A stretch of 64,000 bases of DNA from Pythium myriotylum (GCA_023091665.1 JALJCQ010000033.1:496001-560000); one strand, 5' to 3'; counted from the first letter of the stretch, positions 24,150 through 34,026 are shown. Translations and numbers: made by a program. Notes: generated by a model not told the origin, from the letters alone.

Positions 24150-25126
24150 ATGGGTCCCATGAGCTCGGTGTGGCGCTCGCTCGCGCCGGCGGCCGCCGTC
24201 GACGCCAAGATCCTGCTCGAACGCATCCAGGCGGCGCTCTACGAGGCCTTCCAGCGCCACCAGCGCGACGGGGGCGGCGCGCGCGCGCTCTCTGTCGACG
24301 ACATCGCGCCCATCCGCGAGCTCTGCGACCAGCTCCTACCCGCCCACTGTATGTACGCACTCGCGCAAAGGCTCGCCCACAAGAGACTAATGGGGTGGTG
24401 TGTCTGTGTCTGACTGCAGTCCAGCTGACAGAGCCACAGCCTGCCGGAGAAGCCAAGCAGGGGACGCAACCGGGCGGCGGAGGCCGCAACCGTGTGCGCT
24501 ACCAGCACATCTGGGAGAACGAGCTCTTCTCCATGGGGTGAGAAGGATCTTCTGGATCGGTCTCTAGCGAGACAACTGCTGACTTGCTCTCCGCTCGCTC
24601 TGCTTGATTTCCCAGCATCTTCATTCTCCCACCAGGATCTTCGATCCCGCTCCACGACCACCCAGAGATGAGCGTGATTTCGCGTGTACTCTACGGAAAG
24701 CTCCATGTGACCTCGTGCGACTTCGCTGCGACGAAGGAAGCCGACCACTTGTTCCGCCCGGACGCGAGCGGGTCGTCGCCGGTGTCTCCTGCTTCCTCTG
24801 ACTCTTCACCCGCCTGGAGGATCGCCCGGATATTCCAAGAGGCTGTCATCACAGCCCCTCACACCACGGCGCTGCTGCCCGATCAAGGGAACCTGCACGA
24901 GTTTATCGCCGATGACGAGCTCGGGTGCGCCATCTTCGACATCCTCACGCCTCCCTACGAGCCCGAGGACGGTCGGGACTGTACGTACTACCGGATCACG
25001 AGCGGCAAGAGGACGAACGAAGACGGCGCTGCCTACGTGCAGCTCGAGGAGTTCGAGCCGTACAACTTCGAGGTCGTCTCCGAGCCCTACCGCGGGCCAC
25101 GACTGAGTTTCCCCGTCCCTTCCTAA
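24150..25126 (+). CDS. Thiol dioxygenase, cysteamine dioxygenase / plant cysteine oxidase family
   Basis: Three exons (24150-24348, 24420-24537, 24616-25126) with introns of 71 and 78 nt give 275 residues. ADO and PCO enzymes use Fe(II) and O2 to oxidise free thiols or an N-terminal cysteine of proteins; in plants and animals the latter marks proteins for N-degron degradation when oxygen is present. The cupin signature is IFILPPGSSIPLHDHPEMSV with Fe ligands at the two His of HDH (about residues 116 and 118); the third His is in NLHEF near residue 199, followed by the family segment FDILTPPY and a C-terminal Tyr-rich DCTYYRI. The second ATG at 24159 is an equal start candidate. The substrate cannot be assigned. 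Confidence 0.88.
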
Positions 25127-25303
25127 CCAAATCACGAGCTTCATGGAGCGCCGTCTTTCGTGAGTGTCCTTCTGAGGACCATCGTCCGGTTTTAAGCCAA
25201 TCGTATCAATACCTCCGTATAGTGATCTGGTCTTTCATCTGTTTTGAAGGGGCTCGGCAGGGTGGGCACGACAGAAACCCCAAGCGACAACCGGCCCTCG
25301 GAC

Positions 25304-27609
25304 ATGACGCGCATCTGGCTGCGCCTCGAGCTCTTCGAGCACGGGCTGCTCCAGTTCCCGTCCAAGTACGCGGCGACGCTGACCGTCGCCAACGTCAAGC
25401 GGTCGCTCGATGCGCTGCACGCGCGCTTCCACGGCGAGCAGGGTCAGGAGCCCCCCAGCAGCGACGTCAACATGGAAGTCGATTCCGACGCCCCAGCGAG
25501 CGCAGAGACCTTGGCGCCGATCGTAGTGCCCAGCTCTGGTGGCTATGTTGAGGACGACAACCTCGTCAATGTGAGGTCTGTGCCCTGTCGTCCTTCTCCG
25601 TCCTCAGATCCCCTGGAGTTCAGTCTCAAACGCCAATCTTTGTAGCTTCCCGTTCTGGCGCGAGACTGTGGCGCCAATCTTCCAGTGGCGCGACCAAGAT
25701 TACGAGGCGTACGTTCCAACTCTCTAGCGTTCGAAAATTGGGTGGCTGAGTTCGTGTGGTGGCTGTAGATTCTGGCTGTTACTTGTGCAGTTCCACCGCA
25801 AGATCCCCGTACACGAGAGTTACGTCATCCCATCCAGCATAATCATGGATGAAGAGCAGTGTCTGAGTCAGCTGCAAGTGCCGATGTTTAAACTCGTCAC
25901 CTTCCTCTTTATCCAGACCGTGAAGCCACACTCTTGGCGCAACAAGTACGCAATCGAGACGTTTAACTCGGTGTGGTACCGAGAAGACGCGCCACTCTCC
26001 CACTCTGGACAGCCATCTCCAATTGTGTCGTCAAGCGGGAATATGTCGCCACAGTTCAAAGGTAATTCGAGTCCGCCGGCACCGCATTCTCCCCACACTG
26101 TTGGGATGCAGGACCGTTCAACCTCGGATGCGTACTACTTGGAGTTCATTCGTGAGAAACTCGGTGATTTGTTCTCGCTGCTCTACCCTTCTACCAGCAC
26201 AGAAGAAGGCAGCGAGACAACCATAACTTCTGATCAAGTCAACTGGCTCGGATTTCTTCTGTGTGGAGGCACTCGAACAATGCTCGATTTTTCTCAAAGT
26301 TTAAGTGCAGCTTACCCCAACTGGCAGCAATCTGGTGGTGCAACACCCTTTGCTGGTACCGGGTCAAACCAGGAAGAGACCGCTGCGAAGTTGTGTCGTT
26401 TCTTCAAGACACACCTGTACCTGAACGAGACGCTTTATCCTCCCGTGGGGTTCACTTTATCGTCGCATGCGCACGTTAGCAGTGGTTACTTCTCCCCAAT
26501 TGTGGGTGGGACAACGCCACGTGACTTCAAGCTTGCAGATGCAGGTGCTGATGCTGCTACAGAAGACGAGCATAATGTCATGCAGCGCCCAACTGTGCTG
26601 TCAAATCTCTCCAAGACCACAGTAATCAAGCGTGCTGAAGACTTCGTGGACAAGGCCGGCAACTCCGATCTTGTGATCTTCTCCTGTCATGACGCGTACA
26701 TCTACATCGTTGGACCTGTTCGATATCCTCTTTCTCGTTTCCGCTGGACATGCAGCTGCTTACTAAACATCTTGCTAGCCTCCTTAACTTTGACGTTTCT
26801 TTGATTTACTCATGTGATGATAACAGCTTGTAACAACTGCAAGATCCTCACTGCACCGAACTCGGGTATCTTCTGCATCGACCGCTGTGAGAACGTTCAG
26901 GTTACGGCTATTGCAGGGTTGATTCGAGTGAGGTATGGCAATTTGCGGATCTGTTCATTGCGCGATTATGTGGTGACAGTCTGGTCGTGGTGTAGCAACT
27001 GCTTAGACTCAGTGATCAACTCGTACACGACAGTTCCTTTGATCATGACCGGCGAGAACGTCGGTGTTCGACTCGGCCCGTACAACTCCAAGTACCCGGG
27101 ATTGCTTCATCAGCTTGCGATCGCTCAGATCACGTTCCGACCTGATTCGCAGGGCTGCTGGGGCAACTTCATCAATCTTGAAGACGAGAGCGGTGAGTTA
27201 TGATGAGAACCGCGCGTATCGAGACCCTTTTCACAGTGTACGATGTCGTGTAGATTTGACCGAGGGCGAGAAGAAGCCTATTTCTCTGCAGTCCCCGTCG
27301 ACTTTCCGTGAAATCGTTGTTCCTGTGAAGATCCAGGGCCAAGGCCCAGCAGAGAGACCCTTCCCACTGCCTCAATCGTATGCTGACGCACTTCGCAGTC
27401 AGCAAGAGACGGTCGAATCCTTGCGCAAACTGGTCGGCAGCGATGAGTTCGATCTGTCAACCAAGCGTACGATGGAGATGGTCATTCAAATGCGGTTCAA
27501 GGAGTGGCTTTCGGCTTCAGGCAATGTGCGGCAGATTCTCGACCTGGTGCAAATCGAGCGTGTTCGTGGACAGAGCAATTCCGCATCTCCCGTCAAGGAC
27601 AGAGTGTAG
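25304..27609 (+). CDS. TBCCD1: TBCC domain-containing protein 1 (TBCCD1)
   Basis: Six exons (25304-25575, 25646-25708, 25769-26722, 26810-26932, 26996-27192, 27254-27609) give 654 residues, all junctions in phase. TBCCD1 is related to tubulin cofactor C and tubulin GTPase activators; in algae and animals it positions centrosomes/basal bodies and the Golgi. The N-terminus (RLELFEHGLLQFPSK, FPFWRETVAPIFQW) and helical middle match the family; the C-terminal C-CAP/TBCC beta-helix runs from DAYIYIVGPVR through CNNCKILTAP, CIDRCENVQV and LIMTGENVGVRLGPYNSKYP, and the tail ends in FKEWLSASGNVRQI. Intron 3 (26723-26809) has no usable GT-AG solution that keeps the conserved alignment, but an AT-AC solution does. 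Intron 1 uses donor GTCTGT at 25576, chosen for phase. Confidence 0.9.
26723..26809 (+). other. Probable U12-type AT-AC intron in TBCCD1
   Basis: The 87-nt intron begins ATATCCTCTTTCTCG (U12 donor consensus ATATCCTTT), carries TCCTTAAC at 26781-26788 (U12 branch consensus TTCCTTAAC) and ends TTTAC. Removing it joins CG to T in phase and restores GPVR-HVMITAC, which lines up residue for residue with the TBCCD1 family. The branch-to-acceptor distance, 22 nt, is at the long end for U12 introns. Confidence 0.75.
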
Positions 27610-28218
27610 ATAGCCAATCTCTCTCGCTGCCTGCAAGTGTTGCCTACACTGGTGGAACAGTCGAATGCACGAATACAAGTTGCGCTGTTGGCAGACGAAA
27701 TTGCAACAGCATAGAGCCACCGCGTCTTTGCCCTCATACTTCAAGCTCAACGCCGACTGGTCGACGTTATGAGCCCCAAATACGGTATTTCTATCGTAAC
27801 CTGCGTCTTCAAGGTTACACTGGGCTGGACGACGCCTCTTTGGCTCGTGTCCCTTCGGGATACACCGCTGCCGTCCATGTGATTGGTGGAATTGGGTCTC
27901 CAAGGAGAATATACGCCAATTGACACACGTGAGGGAACATGGGCCACGCCTCCAGACCCCTCTCGACTGGGCAAGCGCTCTCGCCATGAGCTCCATGTCG
28001 ACGCGGCCCAGCCCGCCGCGGTGATTTGCTTGGAGCGCTCGAGGGCGCTGCATGGGTCTCGACGAGTCATCCCTCCTGGCACTTCGACCTCGTCCCGCCA
28101 TGGTGACTGCGCATCGCGCCCGCGGCTCCGATCGCAGCCATCCAACGAGCGCAGGCGATCCATTCCTGCATTTGCGGCCTCGTCGCCACAAGCCCACTCG
28201 CCCGACCCCCCTCTCAAG
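27610..28218. other. 609-bp intergenic region upstream of metE
   Basis: Between TBCCD1 and the methionine synthase gene, same direction. It must contain the promoter of a gene whose strongly biased codon use suggests high expression. The frame is open upstream of the MetE start to about 27883 but without an ATG in the expected place or any conserved content. Confidence 0.4.
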
Positions 28219-30543
28219 ATGAGCCTCGCAGTCGACAGCGGCACGCTCGGCTTCCCGCGCATGGGCCCCAACCGCGAGCTCAAGTTCGCGCTCGAGAAAT
28301 TCTGGCGCGGCAAGCTTAGCGAGGAAGAGCTCTTCAAGGTGGCCCACGCCGTCGAGGCGGCCAACTGGAAGGTCCAGGTCGACAGCGGCGTGAGCCGCGT
28401 CGCCGTCGGCCTCTTCTCGCTCTACGACCACGTGCTCGACTGGACATTCTACCTCGGCCTCGCGCCCGAGCGCTTCCAGAAGCTCCCGGTTGGCCTCACG
28501 CAGTACTTTGCAATGGCCCGCGGCGTCGACGGCATCCCGGCCCTCGACATGACCAAGTGGTTCGACACCAACTACCACTACGAGGTGCCTGAGCTCTCGG
28601 CGACCACCAAGCCCAAGGCCAACTTCGCCTCGTACCTTGCCGGCATCGAGCGTGCGCTTGCCGCCGTCGGCCCCAACAAGACCGTGCCCGTCGTGCTCGG
28701 ACCGCTCACGTACCTGTCGCTCTCCAAGTTTGTGGACGGCGTCGCTACCTTCGAGTCGCTGCTTGAGGAGATCCTCCCGCTCTACGCGGAGCTCTTCGCC
28801 AAGCTCGCCGCTCTCGGTGTGCGTGAGGTGCAGGTCCACGAGCCTTCGCTCGTGACGGTCAAGGCCGACAAGATCGTGCCCTTCCTGACCAAGGTCTACG
28901 GCAACAAGACGACTGCCGGTGCTCTCTCGCACCCCGAGCTGTCGCTCAACATCGCCACGTACTTTGAGGCCATCTCCACCGAGGCCTACCAGTGGTTCGC
29001 CAACGACTCGACTGTTGCGGCCCTCTCGCTAGACTTCACGCGTGGTGACAACCTCGCCCTGCTCAACAAGTTCGGTTTCCCAGCCGGCAAGCGCCTCGGC
29101 GCCGGTCTCATCGACGGTCGTAGCATTTGGAAGTTCAACCCGGAGCAGGTTCTCAAGCAGTTGGGTGAGATCAAGGCCATTGTTGCGGCCGCACCAGGTG
29201 CTTCGCTCACGATCCAGACCAGCTCGTCGCTCCAGCACGTGCCGTACACGACCCAGTGCGAGATCGAGCACTTGAACGGTAACGACGAGACCCAGGGTCT
29301 TGCCGGTGTCCTCAGCTTCGCGTACGAGAAGCTTGCTGAGCTTGAGCTGCTGAAGAACGTTGCTCTGAACGGCGAGGAGGCTGCCCGCCAGGCTCTTGAT
29401 GAGGCCAAGAAGGCCTGGGCTCACTTCTACGAGAAGAACCCAGCTAAGAAGACGGTGCAGGACCGTCTCGCTGCTGTGCAGGCTGCCGACTTCCAGCGCC
29501 CGTCGCCCTTCGCGGAGCGCCGCCCTAAGCAGCTCGCTGGTCTCCCGGTGCTTCCGACAACCACGATTGGTTCCTTCCCACAGACGGCGCAGATCCGCGC
29601 TCTTCGCCGCAAGCTCAAGACGGGTGAGATCTCGCTTGAGTACTACCAGAATCAGATTGACCAGCAGATTGCTTTCAACATGGGCATCCAGGAGTCGCTC
29701 GGTCTTGACATCCTCGTCCACGGCGAACCGGAGCGTACCGACATGGTTGAGTACTTCGCTGAGAAGCTCCAGGGCTTCGCATTCACCCAAAACGGCTGGG
29801 TGCAGTCGTACGGCTCGCGCTGTGTTCGCCCACCGGTGATCTTTGCCGATCTTGAGCGCCCGGCCGCCATGACTGTTCGTGAGTTCGTCGTCGCTCAGTC
29901 CTTCACGAGCAAGCCTGTCAAGGGCATGCTCACTGGCCCGGTCACGATCCTGAACTGGTCGTTCCCGCGCAAGGACATCAGCCGCAAGGAGCAGGCATTC
30001 CAACTTGCTCTCTGCCTGCGCGACGAAGTGAAGGACCTCGAGGACGCGAAGTGTGCTGTCATTCAGGTCGACGAGCCGGCCCTGCGTGAGGGCATGCCGC
30101 TCAAGGCGGAGAAGAAGGACGAGTACCTTCAGTGGGGCGTCGACGCCTTCCGCCTCTCGACGGCCATCGCCAAGGATGAGACCTCGATCCACACGCACAT
30201 GTGCTACTGCGAGTTCCACGACTGCATGCACGCCATTGACGCCATCGACGCCGATGTCAACTCGATCGAGAACGCTCGTTCGGACGATGAGACCATCCGC
30301 TCGTTCAAGTCCATCGGCTACCAGCGTGACCTCGGCCCTGGCACGTACGACATCCACTCGCCAGTTGTTCCGCCTACGCAGCTCATCGTCGACAAGCTCG
30401 AGAGCTTCCTCAAGCTCCTCCCAGCCAAGCAGGTCGTCGTGAACCCGGATTGCGGTCTCAAGACCCGTAAGTGGCCTGAGACCATCGCGGCGCTCAAGAA
30501 CATGGTGGAAGCGACGCGCATCGTTCGCGCCAAGCTCGCGTAA
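28219..30543 (+). CDS. metE: Cobalamin-independent methionine synthase
   Basis: Single exon, 774 residues (E. coli MetE 753). It transfers a methyl group from 5-methyltetrahydropteroyl-polyglutamate to homocysteine, the last step of methionine synthesis in the cytosol; the polyglutamate requirement links it to the folylpolyglutamate synthase encoded at the left of this window. The N-terminal repeat starts with GTLGFPRMGPNRELK and the catalytic C-terminal half with TTTIGSFPQT. Zinc and homocysteine residues are visible in HTHMCYCEF (about residue 660) and NPDCGLKTRKW (about residue 745). The ATG chosen is the one directly before the conserved start. Codon use is markedly C/G-ending compared with neighbours, typical of a highly expressed gene, and this produces long open frames on the opposite strand. 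Confidence 0.97.
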   Translation: MSLAVDSGTLGFPRMGPNRELKFALEKFWRGKLSEEELFKVAHAVEAANWKVQVDSGVSRVAVGLFSLYDHVLDWTFYLGLAPERFQKLPVGLTQYFAMARGVDGIPALDMTKWFDTNYHYEVPELSATTKPKANFASYLAGIERALAAVGPNKTVPVVLGPLTYLSLSKFVDGVATFESLLEEILPLYAELFAKLAALGVREVQVHEPSLVTVKADKIVPFLTKVYGNKTTAGALSHPELSLNIATYFEAISTEAYQWFANDSTVAALSLDFTRGDNLALLNKFGFPAGKRLGAGLIDGRSIWKFNPEQVLKQLGEIKAIVAAAPGASLTIQTSSSLQHVPYTTQCEIEHLNGNDETQGLAGVLSFAYEKLAELELLKNVALNGEEAARQALDEAKKAWAHFYEKNPAKKTVQDRLAAVQAADFQRPSPFAERRPKQLAGLPVLPTTTIGSFPQTAQIRALRRKLKTGEISLEYYQNQIDQQIAFNMGIQESLGLDILVHGEPERTDMVEYFAEKLQGFAFTQNGWVQSYGSRCVRPPVIFADLERPAAMTVREFVVAQSFTSKPVKGMLTGPVTILNWSFPRKDISRKEQAFQLALCLRDEVKDLEDAKCAVIQVDEPALREGMPLKAEKKDEYLQWGVDAFRLSTAIAKDETSIHTHMCYCEFHDCMHAIDAIDADVNSIENARSDDETIRSFKSIGYQRDLGPGTYDIHSPVVPPTQLIVDKLESFLKLLPAKQVVVNPDCGLKTRKWPETIAALKNMVEATRIVRAKLA

Positions 30544-30985
30544 ATCACCAACCACCACACTCACTACCGGGAGGCAGTCATCGAGAAATGAGCAGGAAAG
30601 CGGGAAGTCTTCGAGACGTAGGACCAGTCCGCCGAGCGTGGTCCCATCGAGCCAACCTCACACTTGTGTGAGCTTCGTTTGATCTGGATACTGCTTGGTG
30701 GTGGTGCGTCTCGTCGATGCCAACTCGTTTTACTCGTTTCTTTGTTCTAGCCTCCTCCGTAGGTGGTGCTTCGCAATTTACGATCTCACTGCCGTCTCGT
30801 TCATAGAACGCTGTCGCCAATGAGACATCATAACCAAAATGCATTCTTTTTGATTCCACATACTGCAGCTACTACTCCATTTTCGTAGTCGCAAGAGCGA
30901 GTTGCAGTAGTGTCGGTTGTACTGTGGCGATGGTGTTTTTGATGGGCGGAGACACCATGGGTCAGCAGCAAGCGTCAAAAGCGCA
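30544..30985. other. Convergent intergenic region
   Basis: 442 bp between the stops of metE and the WW-domain gene. It should contain both 3' UTRs. A short reverse open frame at about 30778-30978 can be spliced in phase to the WW gene through a donor at its last Thr codon, but the peptide it adds is not recognisable, so I leave it noncoding. Confidence 0.4.
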
Positions 30986-31468
30986 TTACGGGGTTACCGT
31001 ATCCTCGTTCGCCTTGCGATCTTCGAACATCTTTCTGAACAAGACGTCGCGAGGATGGTCCCAACGGCTTTCGCCGGTTGCGAAGTTGAAATAGTAAATC
31101 TCGTGCGTGTCGTTCGTGCGGCATGGCTTCCAGTTGGGCGGAAGGCGCGCTTTGAGTCCCTCGCGAGCGATCCAAAAGTGCCGCTGGTCATTCTGGACAT
31201 CCATTCCTAGCCATCCAGCGTACTCGAGGACCTCGGCTTCCGACGGCTCGTAGTTCGGATCGAGATCTTCTTCTAAGACCGTGCTCTCGGGACTCGAAGA
31301 ATCCGCGCGTTCAGATTCTAGGGCAGGAGCCTCCGCAGACGGCACGTTCGGGTCGCTGTCGCGTTCACGCGTGTCGGATGAGAGAGAAGATCGGGCCAAG
31401 CGGTCGTGGTCGTCCATGTGGCTCGCCAGCGTCAACCGCGAGGGCAGCAACGCCGGGCACGAGGGCAT
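30986..31468 (-). CDS. CEP164-like WW-domain protein, short
   Basis: 160 residues in a single exon. The C-terminal 90 residues match the N-terminal module of CEP164, a basal-body distal-appendage protein: EPSEAEVLEYAGWLGMDV, WIAREGLKARLPPNWKPC and the WW core EIYYFNFATGESRWDHP (second W and P present). The first 70 residues are Ser/Asp/Glu-rich and probably disordered. Vertebrate CEP164 goes on for more than 1000 residues of coiled coil, which is absent here; either this is a stand-alone module or further exons lie downstream. The in-frame ATG at 31417 is an alternative start. It is followed 127 bp upstream on the same strand by the stop of a carboxylesterase gene. Confidence 0.75.
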   Translation of the reverse strand: MPSCPALLPSRLTLASHMDDHDRLARSSLSSDTRERDSDPNVPSAEAPALESERADSSSPESTVLEEDLDPNYEPSEAEVLEYAGWLGMDVQNDQRHFWIAREGLKARLPPNWKPCRTNDTHEIYYFNFATGESRWDHPRDVLFRKMFEDRKANEDTVTP

Positions 31469-31594
31469 TGGTGCAGCAGCCGCGTAGCCCACGCGGGCAC
31501 CACAGGCGACATGTCGAGAGAATCGAGAATGGCGAAAGAATACGTTTGGTTCCAGATTCTGCGACGTGTGTACACGCAACTCTACTTCAACATG

Positions 31595-33208
31595 CTAAGC
31601 GACGAGCTGCGGCGCGAGGCGCTGCTCGACCTCGTACCAGAACTGGCAGCGCTCGTCGTGGAGCGGCATGTAGGCGCCAGTCTTCTCCAGCACGATCTTG
31701 CTCGACTGGAGCACGATTTGCTGCCGGGCTGTCGCATCGTACTGCGGCCAATGGAGGAACTCGGCCGCCGAGCTGTCGCCGCACGAGTCGACGGGCGCAG
31801 CGCCGTTCGGCGAGCCCGTGAGGCCGAAGTTGGTCCAATAGTGCTGGACGTTCTTCACGAGCCCCTGTGTGGGGGCGTCCTGCGTGAGCTGAGACTCGTT
31901 GTTGAAGACATACCGGAGCTCGGCCGTATGCAGAGAGAGCGGGGGCCCGAGCAGCGTCGAGGTCTCGTTGAAGCGGTAGCGGAAGGTCGTGCGGCCGTTC
32001 TTGGCTTGCGTGAGTGAACTCAGCTCGCTCGGGCAGACGTAGTTGTAGTCTCCGTAGATCTCACCAGCGCGGTGCTGCGGGGAAGGGAAGTTGGTGGCCG
32101 GGTAGAGCTTGACAATACGATCGAGCTCCGTGTCCGTGAGGAGAGGGAGACGGCCTTTGAGGTACGGCACCAATGCGTCGTTCGTCGTGACGGCTGTGTA
32201 CACGAATCCATAGCCTTCGTCCGTGTTGGTGCCAAAGATCGTGGGCACAGGACTCATCTTGCCGTCCAGCACGCGGCGAATAGGCGAATCGAGAAGGAAG
32301 ACCTTATCCACGATGGGCTGCCAGCCGCCGATAAGACCTCCGGCCGACCAGATCGTGCTCGTGTTAGCAGCACGCAGACAGCTCACTCGCGCTGCATCGT
32401 CACCACTAGTGCAGCCGACCTTCGTGGCGATCTGGTCGAAAACAGAGTTCTGCTTGGCGCGGTTGGGCATGTCGTGCGCTGATGTGTAGCTGCCACTCTC
32501 GGTGATGGCCTTGTGGAAGAGCTTCTGGTTGCCGTCGCCTGAAAGAAGCAGCGCTGTGACCGACTTGCCACCGGCGCTCTCTCCAAAGGCTGTGATGTCC
32601 TTGGGGTTGCCACCGAAATGAGCGATATTCTGTTGGACCCACTGGAAAGCCGTGGCTTGATCCCGGATACCGTAGTTGACGCCGTTGCCTTCGGCCTTGA
32701 GCGCGTCGCTGGAGAGGAACCCGAAGACTGAGAGACGGTAGTTGATCGAGACGTAAACGACCTTATTTCCCGACGCGCCCACGAGGTTAGTGCCGTCGAA
32801 CCAGTTGCCAGCGCCGCCCGAAAAGCTACCGCCGTGGATCCAGACCATCACCGGCAAATTGGAGGTGCTCGTGACTCCCGCTGGCGTGAAGACGTTGAGA
32901 AACAAACAGTCCTCCGAGTTGGGGAAGAGCCACGACTGCGCGTCCGCGCGGCCGTCGCCGTAGCACACGTTGCCGTACGCTGTAGCGTTGACGTCACCCG
33001 CGAGCGGCTTGACTGTCGAGACCTTCCAGCGACGCTCGCCCGTCGGCGGCTCGGCGTACGGAATGCCCCGGAAGACTTGGACCGTCGTGCCGGCCGCGCT
33101 GGTCTTGACGATACCCGTGACCTTGCCGCCGCCAGGCAGCGAGATCTGCTGAGCTGCTGTCGTGGCCACAGCCGCGACGAGGAGGCTTCGGAGGAGTGCG
33201 AATCGCAT
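31595..33208 (-). CDS. Secreted type-B carboxylesterase (copy 1)
   Basis: Single exon, 537 residues. Alpha/beta-hydrolase of the carboxylesterase/cholinesterase family. It has a signal peptide (MRFALLRSLLVAAVATTAAQQ), the type-B signature EDCLFLNVFTPAG, oxyanion-hole HGGSF, the nucleophile elbow FGESAGG (Ser about residue 218), the acidic member in GTNTDEGYG, and the catalytic His in SLHTAELRYVF. Several N-glycosylation sequons (NAT, NTS, NET, NES) fit an extracellular enzyme. The upstream in-frame extension to 33325 has no ATG. It shares about half or more of its residues with the copy at 34.5-36.1 kb, same strand. The natural ester substrate is unknown. Confidence 0.93.
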   Translation of the reverse strand: MRFALLRSLLVAAVATTAAQQISLPGGGKVTGIVKTSAAGTTVQVFRGIPYAEPPTGERRWKVSTVKPLAGDVNATAYGNVCYGDGRADAQSWLFPNSEDCLFLNVFTPAGVTSTSNLPVMVWIHGGSFSGGAGNWFDGTNLVGASGNKVVYVSINYRLSVFGFLSSDALKAEGNGVNYGIRDQATAFQWVQQNIAHFGGNPKDITAFGESAGGKSVTALLLSGDGNQKLFHKAITESGSYTSAHDMPNRAKQNSVFDQIATKVGCTSGDDAARVSCLRAANTSTIWSAGGLIGGWQPIVDKVFLLDSPIRRVLDGKMSPVPTIFGTNTDEGYGFVYTAVTTNDALVPYLKGRLPLLTDTELDRIVKLYPATNFPSPQHRAGEIYGDYNYVCPSELSSLTQAKNGRTTFRYRFNETSTLLGPPLSLHTAELRYVFNNESQLTQDAPTQGLVKNVQHYWTNFGLTGSPNGAAPVDSCGDSSAAEFLHWPQYDATARQQIVLQSSKIVLEKTGAYMPLHDERCQFWYEVEQRLAPQLVA

Positions 33209-33431
33209 GGGAGTGGGCGAGTGGAGGGGAGGTAAGCTGCGAATGTGCTTGGTCGACGGTGGAATCGAAACTACTCGTCTCGATCGGGTCTGAAGCACCG
33301 ACAGGCGCTCGAGAGGATCGAGCACTCACCACGAGCTTATGGATGAGGCAGCTGGATGAGTGGGTGTTACTTGAAGTTCGGCAACTCCCCCTGGCGAGGT
33401 GATCCTCCCATGTGACCAGCTGGGCACCCAG
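33209..33431. promoter_or_regulatory. Upstream region of carboxylesterase copy 1
   Basis: 223 bp between the start codon of the esterase gene and the left inverted repeat of the small element; it must contain the esterase promoter. No defined motif seen. Confidence 0.35.
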
Positions 33432-33606
33432 TGGGTGGCTCTGAAAAAACCAAAATACCCAAATTGGTCCGAGCAAAGATGCTGCGCCACCCATGGTTGT
33501 GATTTTGCAATCAGACGACAAATCTCCCTGCCCGGACCAATCTGTACAAGCCCCTTGACCCCTTGTACAATTTGATCCTGGCCATTCATTCGTGTGTACT
33601 CCAGAC

Positions 33607-33867
33607 ATGGTGAGCAGTGCGGCGGACGGCGTGCGTCGGAGTGAGCCACAAGCTGCTCCAACGCGTGGGCTTGACTTCTCCGATGAAGAGGTGACAGCTT
33701 TCCTCAATTTACTTGAGACTGCTTTGCCTATTAGTGGGGAAGAGTGGGAACAAATTGCAGTGCAGCATGAGGAGAATGGATTTCCAGGTCGTACAGTCGA
33801 CTCACTGCGCCGACGCCGGCGAGCAGATGCGAGCACGGCGGCGGCAAGCGCGATTAACATCGGCTAA
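33607..33867 (+). pseudogene. Myb/SANT-like (DUF6818-type) protein fragment
   Basis: An 86-residue open frame with the segment LDFSDEEVTAFLNLLETALP, ISGEEWEQIAVQHEENGFP and RTVDSLRRR resembles the start of a helix-turn-helix domain common as a multicopy family in oomycetes (recognised from memory, not searched). The expected downstream helices are missing: after RTVDSLRRR the sequence turns into Arg/Ala-rich filler and stops. It lies inside the inverted-repeat element, so it is most likely a truncated passenger gene. Confidence 0.45.
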
Positions 33868-33871
33868 ATGC

Positions 33872-33938
33872 CCAAACCGAATTTTCGTGACCACACATCC
33901 GAGGACCAAACCGAATTTTCGTGCCACAAATCCGAGGA
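33872..33938. repeat. Direct tandem repeat, 34 + 33 nt
   Basis: Two adjacent units, 33872-33905 and 33906-33938, both begin CCAAACCGAATTTTCGTG and end ATCCGAGGA, differing by a few bases and one length change. They lie near the right end of the inverted-repeat element. Confidence 0.85.
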
Positions 33939-34026
33939 CCAAATGGATTGCAACGTTTCTGCACACCTGAACTGTCGCTTTGCACGTTTGGTCCCAAGAC
34001 CAAAATGGTTTTTTCGGAACCACCCA

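Larger units (their letters stand above)
33432..34026. mobile_element. Small inverted-repeat-bounded element, probably a decayed transposon or MITE
   Basis: The 20-nt ends 33432-33451 and 34007-34026 are inverted copies with 18 of 20 matches (TGGGTGGCTCTGAAAAAACC on the left), and a weaker match including GCAAAG continues inward for about 28 nt. Between them lie a short open frame like an oomycete multicopy Myb/SANT-like protein and two direct 33-34-nt repeats. I could not identify a target-site duplication. Confidence 0.55.

Noticed and set aside
27517..28932. 471-codon open frame on the reverse strand overlapping the metE 5' half
   Set aside because: It is antisense to a certain gene, has no domain, and is explained by the strong C/G-ending codon bias of metE, which removes stops from the opposite strand.
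29029..30564. 511-codon open frame on the reverse strand of the metE 3' half
   Set aside because: Same explanation: composition-driven antisense frame, Leu/Val/Glu-rich without recognisable motifs.
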